In this document: one piece after another, positions 25,739-35,400 of the stretch | How the letters are laid out: each line of letters opens with the position of its first letter | Numbering within the stretch: the stretch's first letter is position 1 | Source: Rhodobacter sp. | GTDB taxonomy: Bacteria > Pseudomonadota > Alphaproteobacteria > Rhodobacterales > Rhodobacteraceae | DNA: 62,573 nucleotides | Assembly: GCA_027487575.1 (NCBI GenBank) | Contig: JAIYDJ010000038.1 | Coordinates: 1-62,573 of the forward strand | Direction of reading: 5' to 3' | Notes under the pieces: generated by a model | Told to the model about the DNA's origin: nothing | The model's database searches: none | The model's input: the letters and a program-made list of their open reading frames with translations, nothing else | Made by a program: the position numbers and the translations under genes

Positions 25739-26400
25739 CTGCGGGCCTTGCGGTAGCTGTCCTTCAGCGCGATCAGATCGCCCTCAAAACGGAAGATGTC
25801 GCAGCCCTGCACATCCACGGACTTGCCTGCCTTGTCCGTACCGGTGAACCGCCATTCGGAAACGCCCGTGTCGCCCGCAACATGGTGGCTGTCGGCCGTC
25901 CACGCCGCCTGCGGAAACGTGTCGAACATCGCGGCATAGGACGCGCGCACCGCCTCGCGGCCCTGATGGCGGGTGCCCTGCGCATCCGGCCCGGCCGAGG
26001 AATGGAACGCGCAATCGGCGGCCATGCAGGCCATCAATCCATCGACATCGCGCGCATTCCACGCGGCCACGAACCGCAACAGCACATCATGGCGGCGATG
26101 GGCCGCGGCATCATCCACCACCTCGACCTCAAGAAACGCCATCGGCGCGCCGGTCGCGTTGATCACGTTGTGCGAAACGCCCACCCGGCGCGAATAGGGC
26201 ACGCCCTGCGTCAGCGGGGCCTCGCGCCGGATTCCGCCCGGTTCCTCCAGCCCCAGCACACCATCGGTCAGCGGCACGATGACATAGTCATGCCCATGCA
26301 CATGCCAGCCGGTTTCCGCCCCGGTGGCAAAGCGCCATTCGGTCACCTTGAAACGCGCATCGTCGATATGCACAACGGGTGCGGCAAGCGGGGTGGTCAT
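25735..26400 (-). CDS. Cupin - SnoaL/NTF2-like two-domain protein
   Basis: This 221-residue protein joins two small domains. Residues about 1-100 form a cupin with the HVHGHDYVIVPL metal-binding pattern; about 105-220 form a SnoaL/NTF2-like fold (WNARDVDGLMACMAADCAFH, then RFEGDLIALKDSYR). Each domain is common alone; the fusion is less usual. It could be an enzyme on a small polar molecule or a ligand-binding protein. It is translated with the GNAT gene upstream (ATGA overlap at 26397-26400). The start at 26400 gives a cupin without extra N-terminal sequence. Confidence 0.72.
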   Translation of the reverse strand: MTTPLAAPVVHIDDARFKVTEWRFATGAETGWHVHGHDYVIVPLTDGVLGLEEPGGIRREAPLTQGVPYSRRVGVSHNVINATGAPMAFLEVEVVDDAAAHRRHDVLLRFVAAWNARDVDGLMACMAADCAFHSSAGPDAQGTRHQGREAVRASYAAMFDTFPQAAWTADSHHVAGDTGVSEWRFTGTDKAGKSVDVQGCDIFRFEGDLIALKDSYRKARS

Positions 26401-26945
26401 GTGTCGTCTCCTGTCAGCGCGGTGGGGGCGGGGTGGCGCCAGACCTGCATCGGGCCCAGCCGCACATGGGTGAAGTCGCCCTCGTGCCGGCAGCCCATGC
26501 GTTCGGCCAGCCGCAGCGAGCGGGTGTTGCCCGGATCGATCATGCTGATCGCGGTGGGCCAGTTCAAGGTCCGGTAGGCGTGCCGACGTGCGGCAAGCGC
26601 CGCTTCCTGCGCTACTCCCCGGCCCTCGGCCGCCGCCATCAGGACCCATCCCACCTCGGGCTCTGGCCACCCTTCGGGGTGCCACAAGCCCACATGACCG
26701 CAGAACAGACCGGTGGATTTTTCCTCGACCGCCCAGAACCCGAAACCGCGCAGCGCCCAATGCCCCAGATGCACGGCCAGCGCGCGCCAAGCCAGTTCGC
26801 GCGGCGTCGGCCCCCCGATGAACCGCGACCGGGGCGTGGCGTAAAAATCCGCAAAGGCATCGAAATCGGACTGCCTGTATTCCCGCAGGATCAGCCGTGC
26901 GGTTTCCAGTCGCGGGATCGTCGTGGTGTAGGGCTGCAATTCCAT
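26397..26945 (-). CDS. GNAT-family acetyltransferase, RimJ/RimL type
   Basis: The 182-residue protein is a GNAT acetyltransferase of the RimJ/RimL-like group, with TARLILREYRQSDFDAFADF at the start, EVGWVLMAAAEGRGVAQEAA as the acetyl-CoA loop and SLRLAERMGCRHEG near the end. The ATG at 26945 is preceded by GGAG at five bases; the longer open frame upstream has no family similarity. It may acetylate an N-terminal or small-molecule amine. It forms a two-gene unit with the cupin-SnoaL gene. Confidence 0.85.
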   Translation of the reverse strand: MELQPYTTTIPRLETARLILREYRQSDFDAFADFYATPRSRFIGGPTPRELAWRALAVHLGHWALRGFGFWAVEEKSTGLFCGHVGLWHPEGWPEPEVGWVLMAAAEGRGVAQEAALAARRHAYRTLNWPTAISMIDPGNTRSLRLAERMGCRHEGDFTHVRLGPMQVWRHPAPTALTGDDT

Positions 26946-27151
26946 CCGTCTCCAGACTGCGACAGCGCCCCGGATGTTGCGCGGTGCGGCGACGCTGCAC
27001 ATGCCGACATCATCTGACCCGCGCCACGGACCAAAGATATTGCAGAGGCGACCCTGTGCTTCAACGTCAATTTGACCCCGGCGGGCACACCTGCGGTCCA
27101 TCCCGGCGTTTCCGATATCCCGTCTGGACGTCCATGTCGTGGTCACGCAGC

Positions 27152-27415
27152 ATGGCCAAGAAACCAGCCCCGAGAAAATCCATGATTCCCGCCCGTTTCG
27201 CGCACCTGACCTTCAGTTTCTTTCTGTCCGGAATCATGACCTTCATCATCACGGGCGTGGCAACCCTTCGGGCGGTCGGGTTGACGCAGGAGGTGATTCA
27301 CCTTTGGCTGACCGCATGGCCGATCAGCTGGATGATCTCGTTCCCGACGGTGACGATCGTGGCCCCCTTTGCCCGGCGCCTGTCAAACTGGCTGACGCTG
27401 CCGAACAAGGACTGA
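27152..27415 (+). CDS. DUF2798-type small membrane protein
   Basis: This 87-residue protein has two predicted membrane helices (about residues 17-37 and 50-72) with the DUF2798 pattern: a first helix FFLSGIMTFIITGVAT and a second in which LWLTAWPISWMISFP precedes a polar end. Function is unknown for the family. An in-frame ATG at 27134 would add six residues; neither start has a strong ribosome site. It stands alone, between the GNAT gene and the tRNA. Confidence 0.72.
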   Translation: MAKKPAPRKSMIPARFAHLTFSFFLSGIMTFIITGVATLRAVGLTQEVIHLWLTAWPISWMISFPTVTIVAPFARRLSNWLTLPNKD

Positions 27416-27574
27416 CGTGCGGGCAGGGGACCGTCATGCTGACAGGCCCGTCGGGCCAAGGCGGCCGGCGGCGCTCGCAGGACCGAAGCCAATGCAAATC
27501 AACGACTGACCCGCAGGCCGCCGTCAAAAGCGGCTTTCGCCGCGTCGGGGTCATCAGATTTTTCAGGTGTAAAA

Positions 27575-27659
27575 TGGTGCCCAGAAGAGGACTCGAACCT
27601 CCACGCCTTGCAGCGCTGGTACCTGAAACCAGTGCGTCTACCAATTCCGCCATCTGGGC
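27575..27659 (-). tRNA. tRNA-Leu (anticodon CAG)
   Basis: The minus strand folds into a class II tRNA: acceptor GCCCAGA (27659-27653) pairs with TCTGGGC, followed by discriminator A and an encoded CCA (27577-27575). The anticodon stem CTGGT/ACCAG encloses TTCAGGT, giving anticodon CAG for the codon CUG. The T-arm GGTTCGAGTCC and D-arm GGTAGACGC are clear, and a short variable arm is present. Total length with CCA is 85 bases. CUG is the commonest leucine codon in this GC-rich DNA. Confidence 0.97.
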
Positions 27660-27806
27660 ACTGCGGCATCGTTTAGAGGCGCGGTGTGGCAGTGTCAACG
27701 GGGGCAATCGGGAATTTGTCGCGGGGCTGTTACCTGCATTGGCGCTTGCTGGCAGGGCTTGCGAAAGTTATTCAGGCGGCAACCTCTGGCACTGTAAGGG
27801 TCCAAG

Positions 27807-28790
27807 ATGAGCAAGCTGGTCACGATCTTCGGCGGTTCGGGCTTTGTCGGACGCTACATTGCGCGGCGCATGGCGAAGGAAGGCTGGCGGGTTCGGGTGG
27901 CGGTGCGCCGCCCCAACGAGGCGCTGTTCGTGCGGCCCTACGGCACCACCGGTCAGGTCGAACCGGTGTTCTGCAACATCCGCGACGATGCCTCGGTCCG
28001 TGCGGTCACGGTGGGGGCGGATGCCGTCGTCAATTGTGTGGGCACGTTCGACAAGGGCGGCAGGAACAGCTTTACCGCCATTCAGGATCAGGGCGCGGCG
28101 CGGATCGCCCGCATCGCCGCCGAATGTGGCGTCGGGCGCATGGTCCACATTTCGGCCATCGGGGCCTCGGCGGACGGGCCCAGCGCCTATGCCGTCAGCA
28201 AGGCCGCCGGTGAGGCGGCGGTTCTGGCCGCGATGCCCGGAGCCGTCATCCTTCGCCCGTCGGTGATTTTCGGCAACGAGGATCAGTTCTTCAACCGGTT
28301 CGCCGGCATGGCGCGGATGGGCCCGATCCTTCCGGTCGTCGGCCCCGACACGCGGTTCCAGCCGGTCTATGTCGATGACGTGGCGCAGGCGGCGGTGCTG
28401 GGCGTTCTGGGGCGGGCGCACGGGATCTATGAACTGGGCGGCCCGGATGTGGATACGTTCCGGGGTCTGATGCAGCGGATGCTGCAGGTGATCCAGCGGC
28501 GCAAGTGGGTCATGGCGCTGCCGTTCTGGGTGGCGCGGATCATGGGTGGCGGGCTTGACCTGCTGTCGACAATCACCGGCGGTTTGTTCCGCAACGGCAT
28601 GATCACGCTGGATCAGGTGAAATCGCTGGGGGTCGACAACGTGGTGTCGGCGGGCGCGCGCGGTTTTGCGGATCTGGGCATCCAGCCGACGGCGATGGAG
28701 GCGGTTCTGCCCGATTATCTGTGGCGCTACCGGACATCGGGCCAGTATGCGGCCATCAAGGGGTCGGCCAAGAACCTGCGCAAAGTCTGA
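27807..28790 (+). CDS. NDUFA9-like NAD(P)-binding complex I-associated protein
   Basis: This 327-residue protein is an atypical SDR of the NDUFA9 type, with the N-terminal nucleotide motif [12 protein letters not shown] at residues 8-19 and no clear catalytic Tyr-x3-Lys pair in the usual context beyond [10 protein letters not shown]. Mitochondrial and alphaproteobacterial homologues sit on the outside of respiratory complex I and bind NADPH structurally. Four bases separate it from uppP, so the two are probably co-transcribed, an order I associate with Rhodobacteraceae. The start ATG at 27807 follows AAGGGTCCAAG. Confidence 0.85.
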   Translation: MSKLVTIFGGSGFVGRYIARRMAKEGWRVRVAVRRPNEALFVRPYGTTGQVEPVFCNIRDDASVRAVTVGADAVVNCVGTFDKGGRNSFTAIQDQGAARIARIAAECGVGRMVHISAIGASADGPSAYAVSKAAGEAAVLAAMPGAVILRPSVIFGNEDQFFNRFAGMARMGPILPVVGPDTRFQPVYVDDVAQAAVLGVLGRAHGIYELGGPDVDTFRGLMQRMLQVIQRRKWVMALPFWVARIMGGGLDLLSTITGGLFRNGMITLDQVKSLGVDNVVSAGARGFADLGIQPTAMEAVLPDYLWRYRTSGQYAAIKGSAKNLRKV

Positions 28791-28793
28791 TCG

Positions 28794-29597
28794 GTGTCGG
28801 ATCAGACGCTTGTCGCCGCCCTGCTGGGGCTTCTTGAAGGGCTGACCGAGTTCATTCCGGTTTCCTCGACCGGCCACCTGCTGCTCATCGGGCACTTTCT
28901 TGGGTTCCAGAGCGCGGGCAATACCTTCGAGGTGGTGATCCAGCTTGGCGCGGTGATGGCGCTGGTGGTGCTTTATGCCGCCCGGCTTTGGACGGTGTTC
29001 GCCAACGCCCGCCGCGACCCTGCAGCGCAGCGGTTTCTAGGGGCGGTGTTGCTGGCTTTTCTGCCCGCTGCGCTTGCAGGGCTTCTGCTGCACGACCTGA
29101 TCAAGACAGTGCTGTTCGAGACGCCGTTGCTGATTGCGGTCATGCTGATCCTCGGCGGCATCGTTCTGCTTTACGTCGATCGGCTGGTGATCCCGGTCCG
29201 GCACAGCGATGCGGCGCGCCTGCCGTTGCGCACGGCGCTGGCGATCGGGGTCTGTCAGTGCCTTGCGCTGGTGCCGGGTGTGTCGCGGTCGGGGTCCACG
29301 ATCGTGGGTGCGTTGTTGCTGGGGGTCGAGAAGCGGGCGGCGGCAGAGTTTTCGTTCTTCCTGTCGATGCCGACGATGGGCGCTGCGGTCGCCTACGACC
29401 TGTTCAAGAACCGGGATGTGCTGGATTTTTCGGCATGGTCGGACATCATCGTGGGCTTTGTGGTGGCCTTTGTGACGGCACTTGTGGTTGTGCGCTGGGT
29501 CCTTGGCTATGTTGGTCGACAGGGGTACGCCCTGTTCGGCTGGTGGCGAATCATCGTCGGCAGTCTTGCCTTGGTGGGCCTTTTGATCGGGCTGTAG
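28794..29597 (+). CDS. uppP: Undecaprenyl-diphosphatase
   Basis: The 267-residue inner-membrane enzyme removes a phosphate from undecaprenyl diphosphate, recycling the lipid carrier for peptidoglycan. Both family motifs are present: [17 protein letters not shown] near the N terminus (residues 11-27, with the active E and the SSTGH site) and PGVSRSGST in the middle. About seven to eight membrane segments are predicted. It starts with GTG three bases after the upstream stop. Length matches the family (about 270). Confidence 0.95.
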   Translation: MSDQTLVAALLGLLEGLTEFIPVSSTGHLLLIGHFLGFQSAGNTFEVVIQLGAVMALVVLYAARLWTVFANARRDPAAQRFLGAVLLAFLPAALAGLLLHDLIKTVLFETPLLIAVMLILGGIVLLYVDRLVIPVRHSDAARLPLRTALAIGVCQCLALVPGVSRSGSTIVGALLLGVEKRAAAEFSFFLSMPTMGAAVAYDLFKNRDVLDFSAWSDIIVGFVVAFVTALVVVRWVLGYVGRQGYALFGWWRIIVGSLALVGLLIGL

Positions 29598-29609
29598 GGA
29601 AATAGGTAA

Positions 29610-29711
29610 TCAGTACTGACATATATCAGCTGATTTGTGGCAGTGTCTCTATGCAATAGCTTCAGAATTCGCCGATTAGGTCAGCCTTGCTGACTTTTAT
29701 TCCCGGCTGAC
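29610..29711 (+). promoter_or_regulatory. Cluster of CTGA/TCAG dyads upstream of gltD
   Basis: The AT-rich gap before gltD holds three inverted repeats built on the same half-site: TCAGTACTGA (29610-29619), ATCAGCTGAT (29625-29634) and GTCAGC-CTT-GCTGAC (29680-29694), plus a single half-site GCTGAC at 29706-29711. Clustered sites of this kind fit a regulator that binds as several dimers. Candidate regulators (Lrp-like, nitrogen control) are inferred only from the gene that follows. Confidence 0.5.
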
Positions 29712-29756
29712 CCACAGTAACAAGGGGCCTCAACACCCTGACCGGGAGGCGCAGTC

Positions 29757-31190
29757 GTGGCCGTGCAACGCATGCTGAAATTCGTGACCTTGGGCAAGGA
29801 AATGCCCGAGAAGCGCCCGCCCAATCTGCGCGCCGAAGATTTCCATGAAATCTACCGCGAATTCGCCGATCAGAAGGCCGCAGAACAGTCTGGCCGCTGC
29901 AGCCAATGCGGCGTGCCCTATTGCCAAAGCCATTGCCCGCTGCAGAACAACATTCCGGACTGGCTGGCCCTGACGGCTGCAGGCCGTCTGCAAGAGGCTT
30001 ACGAGGTCAGCCAGGCCACCAACACCTTCCCCGAAATCTGCGGCCGCATCTGCCCGCAGGACCGGCTGTGCGAAGGCAACTGCGTGATCGAACAGTCGGG
30101 CCATGGAACCGTCACCATCGGCGCCATCGAGAAATACATCACCGACACCGCGTGGGAACGTGGCTGGGTCAAGCCGATCCGCCCCCATGCCGAGCGTACC
30201 GAATCCGTCGGCATCATCGGGGCCGGGCCGGGGGGGCTGGCCGCGGCGGACGTGCTGCGCCGACAAGGCGTGCAGGTCACGGTCTATGACCGCTATGACC
30301 GCGCGGGCGGGCTGATGACCTATGGCATCCCCGGCTTCAAGCTGGAGAAACCCGTGGTGATGCAGCGCATCGACCAGTTGGAACAGGGTGGCGTCCAGTT
30401 CGTGATGAACTGCCGGGTGGGTGAAGACCTGTCGTTTGACGCGATCCGGGGCCAGCACGACGCGGTGCTGATCGCCACCGGCGTCTACAAGGCCCGCGAC
30501 ATCGCGGCACCGGGCGTCGGGGCCGAAGGGATCGTTGCGGCGCTGGATTTCCTGACGGCCAGCAACCGCAAGTCGTTCGGCGACGATGTCGAGGAATTCG
30601 ACAACGGCACGCTGGATGCGGCGGGCAAGCGGGTGGTGGTGATCGGCGGCGGCGACACGGCGATGGACTGCGTGCGCACGGCGATCCGGCAAGGGGCCAT
30701 TTCGGTCAAGTGCCTGTACCGCCGCGACAAGGCCAACATGCCGGGGTCGATGCGCGAAGTGCAGAATGCCGAAGAGGAAGGCGTTGAATTCGTCTGGCTG
30801 TCGGCACCGAAGGGCTTCACCGGCAATCCGGTTTCGGGCGTGATGGTGCAGAAGATGCGGTTGGGCGACCCCGACGCGACGGGTCGGCAAGCCCCCGAGG
30901 TCATCGAGGGCGCGGATTATGTCGAGCCTGCCGATCTGGTCATCCAGGCGCTGGGGTTCGAACCCGAGGCGCTGCCTGCGCTGTGGGGCGTGCCGGAACT
31001 GGCCGTCACCCGCTGGGGCACCATCAAGGCCGACTTCCGCACCCATGCCACCAGCCTGCCCGGCGTCTATGCTGCCGGAGACATCGTGCGGGGGGCGTCT
31101 CTGGTGGTCTGGGCGATCCGCGACGGGCGCGATGCGGCGCAGTCGATGCTGGCCTATCTTGCCCAACCGTCGGCGGTCGCGGCGGAATGA
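29757..31190 (+). CDS. gltD: NADPH-dependent glutamate synthase small subunit
   Basis: This 477-residue protein is the beta subunit of GOGAT. It supplies electrons from NADPH to the large subunit for making two glutamates from glutamine and 2-oxoglutarate. The N-terminal cysteine clusters (CSQCGVPYCQSHC and CGRICPQDRLCEGNC) bind iron-sulfur centres; IGAGPGGLAAA is the FAD site and IGGGDTAMDCVRTA the NADPH site. It starts with GTG behind GGGAGG. Here gltD precedes gltB and is separated from it by a secreted-protein gene and a GFA-family gene, an order I have seen in related alphaproteobacteria. Confidence 0.95.
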   Translation: MAVQRMLKFVTLGKEMPEKRPPNLRAEDFHEIYREFADQKAAEQSGRCSQCGVPYCQSHCPLQNNIPDWLALTAAGRLQEAYEVSQATNTFPEICGRICPQDRLCEGNCVIEQSGHGTVTIGAIEKYITDTAWERGWVKPIRPHAERTESVGIIGAGPGGLAAADVLRRQGVQVTVYDRYDRAGGLMTYGIPGFKLEKPVVMQRIDQLEQGGVQFVMNCRVGEDLSFDAIRGQHDAVLIATGVYKARDIAAPGVGAEGIVAALDFLTASNRKSFGDDVEEFDNGTLDAAGKRVVVIGGGDTAMDCVRTAIRQGAISVKCLYRRDKANMPGSMREVQNAEEEGVEFVWLSAPKGFTGNPVSGVMVQKMRLGDPDATGRQAPEVIEGADYVEPADLVIQALGFEPEALPALWGVPELAVTRWGTIKADFRTHATSLPGVYAAGDIVRGASLVVWAIRDGRDAAQSMLAYLAQPSAVAAE

Positions 31191-31309
31191 CATATGGTTC
31201 GCGTATGGCCGACGCAGGCGCTGCGTCTGGCAAACGTCATGACGTTCACGCCGACAGCAATTTCTGGATCAGTCAGTCTGGTTGACCTTATGAAAAGGAC
31301 AGAAACGCG

Positions 31310-32026
31310 ATGAAACCCGCCCTTCTGCTGTGCCTGATAATGCTTGCCCCTGCCCCGGCGCTGGCCGCGAACCAATGGGCCGCCCCGCAAGGGTGTGAAA
31401 TTTTCATGACCGTGCAATCCAAGGAATGCCGGGTGTCCAACCATTACCGGTGTACCGGTGATGCGCCGGGTGACCAGTGGCGGGCGGATTTCGATCAGGA
31501 CGGCATCTTCTTTCAAAGCCGGATCAACTCTGAAGCGGAGTGGGTGGAAAGCTACGAGATGAACCCGAAGGTCCGGCAAGAACTGCTGCCCGGCGCGATG
31601 GACCCGGCGTCGTTCAGCGATCTGGTGGCCAATGGCCGCGACGATTTCATCTTCAGCCTGCGCAAGGAAACCGGCGAGGAAACCGACGTGCGGGGGTTTG
31701 ACCGGCTGACCGGGAAAACCTGGGAAATCGACGGGATCACCCTGTCGGAAACCGAATACGGCTATGAGGAAACCGATGCGATGGGTTCTGTCCTGCGCCA
31801 GTCGCGCGGGTTCGAATACATCCATCCCGAATGGCGGCTGTTCTTTTCCGGCCCGTCCGAATGGTGGGACGGCTCGGCATGGCTGCCGGTCGATGGCAGC
31901 CCGGTCGCCTTCATCTTTCCGGGCGAACCCGGTTTCGCGGCGACAGAACCGTTGTTCAACTGCGACCCCGTGCTGTCGGGGCTTGAGGGTCGGGCAGCGG
32001 TGGTGCCCGTGTCGGTGCAGCGATGA
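31310..32026 (+). CDS. Secreted protein of unknown function between gltD and gltB
   Basis: The 238-residue protein has a clear signal peptide (MKPALLLCLIMLAPAPALA, cleavage after ALA at 19) and a mature part rich in acidic and aromatic residues. Four cysteines are spread as two close pairs (C28, C39, C47, and one near the end), suggesting a disulfide-stabilised periplasmic fold. I do not recognise a family. Its ATGA overlap with the GFA gene, which itself overlaps gltB, places it in the glutamate synthase transcript. A link to nitrogen assimilation is not evident from the sequence. Confidence 0.75.
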   Translation: MKPALLLCLIMLAPAPALAANQWAAPQGCEIFMTVQSKECRVSNHYRCTGDAPGDQWRADFDQDGIFFQSRINSEAEWVESYEMNPKVRQELLPGAMDPASFSDLVANGRDDFIFSLRKETGEETDVRGFDRLTGKTWEIDGITLSETEYGYEETDAMGSVLRQSRGFEYIHPEWRLFFSGPSEWWDGSAWLPVDGSPVAFIFPGEPGFAATEPLFNCDPVLSGLEGRAAVVPVSVQR

Positions 32027-32463
32027 GCCAGGCGGAAATCACCGGGCGCTGCCTGTGCGGGTCCGTCACCATCCGCGTTGCGGGGGCGCACGAACAGGCA
32101 CCGGGGGCGTGCCATTGCCGGATGTGCCAACGGTGGTCGGGTGGGTTGTTCCTGTGCTTTACCGCCGAGGCTGCGGGCGTGACGGTGCAAGGGCCGGCGG
32201 TGCGCTTTGCGTCGTCCGAATTTGCCGAGCGCGCGTTTTGCGGGACCTGCGGCAGCCACCTGTGGATGCGCGATACCGGCAGCCACGATGAACCCTATGA
32301 ACTGATGCCGGGCCTGTTCGATGCGGCGCGGGGCTGGCCGCTGAGGTCGGAAATCTATGTGGACCGCGCGATGGCTTGCGTGCGGCTGGCGGGCGACCAC
32401 CGGCGCGGGACGCAGGCCGACTACGAAAACAAGAACAACTTTGTGCCCGGAGACGAGCAATGA
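32023..32463 (+). CDS. GFA/CENP-V family zinc protein
   Basis: This 146-residue protein belongs to the glutathione-dependent formaldehyde-activating enzyme (GFA)/CENP-V family. Zinc ligands appear as C10 and C12 (CLCGSVT), C30, C32 and C35 (CHCRMC) and a C-terminal FCGTCGSHLW pair. Substrate is unknown; few family members form S-hydroxymethylglutathione as the name suggests. Four-base overlaps on both sides tie it to the secreted-protein gene and to gltB. Confidence 0.85.
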   Translation: MSQAEITGRCLCGSVTIRVAGAHEQAPGACHCRMCQRWSGGLFLCFTAEAAGVTVQGPAVRFASSEFAERAFCGTCGSHLWMRDTGSHDEPYELMPGLFDAARGWPLRSEIYVDRAMACVRLAGDHRRGTQADYENKNNFVPGDEQ

Positions 32464-35400
32464 CCTATGATGACGCCTGGGTGAAATCCGAAGAGGCCAA
32501 GCGCGCCCATGTGGCAGAGCATGGCCTGTACCGGGACGAGGATGAACATTCGTCCTGCGGCGTGGGGTTGGTGGTCGCGATTTCCGGCAAGCCGAGCCGC
32601 CGCGTGGTGGAAAGCGGGATCGCCGCGCTGAAGGCGGTCTGGCACCGGGGCGCGGTCGATGCCGATGGCAAGACAGGTGACGGCGCGGGCATCCATGTGC
32701 AGATTCCGCCGCGATTCTTCTATGACGTGATCCGCCGCACCGGGCACGAGCCCGACATGAACAAGCTGGTCGCTGTGGGACAGGTGTTTCTGCCGCGCAC
32801 CGATTTCGGCGCGCAGGAACGCTGCCGGACCATCGTGGAAACCGAAGTGCTGCGGATGGGGCATTACATCTACGGCTGGCGGCACGTGCCGGTGGATGTG
32901 TCCGTGCTGGGCGAAAAGGCCAACGCGACCCGCCCCGAGATCGAGCAGATCCTGATCCGCAACGAAAAGGGCATCGACGCCGAGGCGTTCGAGCGTGAGC
33001 TTTACATCATCCGCCGCCGGATCGAAAAGGCGGCACTGGCAGCGCATATCCAGGGGCTGTATCTGTGCTCGCTGTCGTGCCGCAGCATCATCTACAAGGG
33101 CATGATGCTGGCCGAACAGGTGGCGGTCTTCTATCCCGACCTGATGGACGACCGGTTTGAATCGTCCTTCGCGATCTATCACCAGCGCTATTCGACCAAC
33201 ACCTTCCCGCAGTGGTGGCTGGCGCAGCCGTTCCGCATGCTGGCCCACAACGGCGAGATCAACACGCTGAAGGGCAACGTCAACTGGATGAAATCCCACG
33301 AGATCCGGATGGCGTCCAACAACTTCGGCGACGCGGCGGAAGACATCAAGCCGATCATCCCGGGCGGGACCAGCGACTCGGGCGCGCTCGATGCGGTGTT
33401 CGAGGTGCTGGTGCGCTCGGGGCGTTCGGCACCGATGGCAAAGACGATGCTGGTGCCCGAGGCGTGGAGCAAGGCCACGACGAACATGCCGCAGGCCTGG
33501 GCCGACATGTACGCCTATTGCAACGCGGTGATGGAGCCTTGGGACGGACCGGCGGCGCTGGCGATGACCGATGGCCGCTGGGTCTGCGGCGGGCTGGACC
33601 GCAACGGCTTGCGGCCCATGCGCTATGTGGTGACGGGCGACGGGATGCTGATCGCCGGGTCCGAGGCGGGGATGGTGCCGGTAGATGAAACCACGGTGCG
33701 CGAAAAGGGCGCGCTGGGGCCGGGGCAGATGATCGCGGTCGATATGGTGGAGGGCAAGCTTTACCACGACACCGAGATGAAAGACCGGCTTGCCGCAAGC
33801 CAGCCCTATTCGGAATGGATCGAGAAGGTGGTGAACCTGAACGACCTGCTGCGCGACGTGCCGGAAACCGCGATGTTCAGCGGGGCCGACCTGCGCCGCC
33901 GCCAGATTGCCGCCGGTTACACGATGGAGGAACTGGAACAGGTTCTGGCCCCGATGGCAGAGGACGGCAAGGAAATGATCGCCAGCATGGGGGATGACAC
34001 CCCCGCCGCCGTGCTGTCATCGGTCTACCGTCCGCTGTCGCACTATTTCCGGCAGAACTTCAGTCAGGTCACCAACCCGCCGATCGACTCGCTTCGCGAA
34101 GGGCGGGTGATGAGCCTCAAGACCCGGTTCGGCAACCTCAAGAACGTGCTGGATGAAACATCAAGCCAGACCGAGATTCTGGTTCTGGAAAGCCCGTTCA
34201 TCGCGAATGCCGAATTCGACGTGATGGTCGCCAAGTTCGGCGCGCAGGTGGCTATCATCGATTGCACCTTTGCGGTGGCAGCGGGGCAGGATGACCTGCG
34301 GCAGGGGCTGGAACGCATCCGGGCCGAGGCGGAAGATGCCGTGCGGTCCGGCGCGGGGCAGTTGGTGCTGACGGATCAGCATCAGGGGCCCGGCAGCGTC
34401 GGGATGCCGATGATCCTTGCCACATCGGCGGTGCATTCGTGGCTGACGCGCAAGGGGCTGCGGACCTTCTGTTCGATCAACGTGCGGTCGGCGGAATGCA
34501 TCGATCCGCATTACTTTGCCGTCCTGATCAGCTCGGGCGCCACGACGGTGAACGCCTATCTGGCGCAGGATTCGATTGCGGACCGGCTTTCGCGCGGGCT
34601 GATCGAGGGCACGCTGACCGACGCGATGCGCCGCTATCGCGACGCCATAGATGCGGGGCTTCTGAAGATCATGTCGAAGATGGGGATTTCGGTGATCTCC
34701 TCGTATCGCGGCGGGTTGAACTTTGAAGCCGTGGGGCTGAGCCGCGCGATGGTGGCCGAGTATTTCCCCGGCATGCACAGCCGTATTTCCGGCATCGGCG
34801 TCAGCGGGATCGAGCAGAAGCTGGAAGAGGTCCACGCGCGCGGCTGGCTGGGCGGGGCGGATGTCCTGCCCATCGGCGGGTTCTACAAGGCGCGGCGGTC
34901 GGGCGAAAAGCACGCCTGGGAAGCGCAGACGATGCACATGCTGCAATCGGCCTGTGACCGGGCGAGCTATGACCTGTGGAAGCAGTACTCGGCGGCGATG
35001 CGGGCCAACCCGCCGATCCACCTGCGCGACCTTCTGGACATCAAGACGCTGGGCAAGCCGGTGCCGATCGAAGAGGTCGAATCGATCACCTCGATCCGCA
35101 AACGGTTCGTGACGCCGGGCATGTCGCTGGGGGCGCTGGGGCCAGAGGCGCACAAGACGCTGAACGTGGCGATGAACCGCATCGGGGCCAAGTCCGACTC
35201 GGGTGAGGGCGGCGAAGACCCGGCGCATTTCGTGCCCGAACCCAATGGCGACAACCCGTCGGCCAAGATCAAGCAGGTGGCGTCGGGCCGGTTCGGCGTG
35301 ACGGCGGAATATCTGAACGCCTGCGAGGAATTGGAGATCAAGGTCGCGCAGGGGGCGAAACCCGGCGAGGGCGGGCAGTTGCCGGGCATGAAGGTCACCG

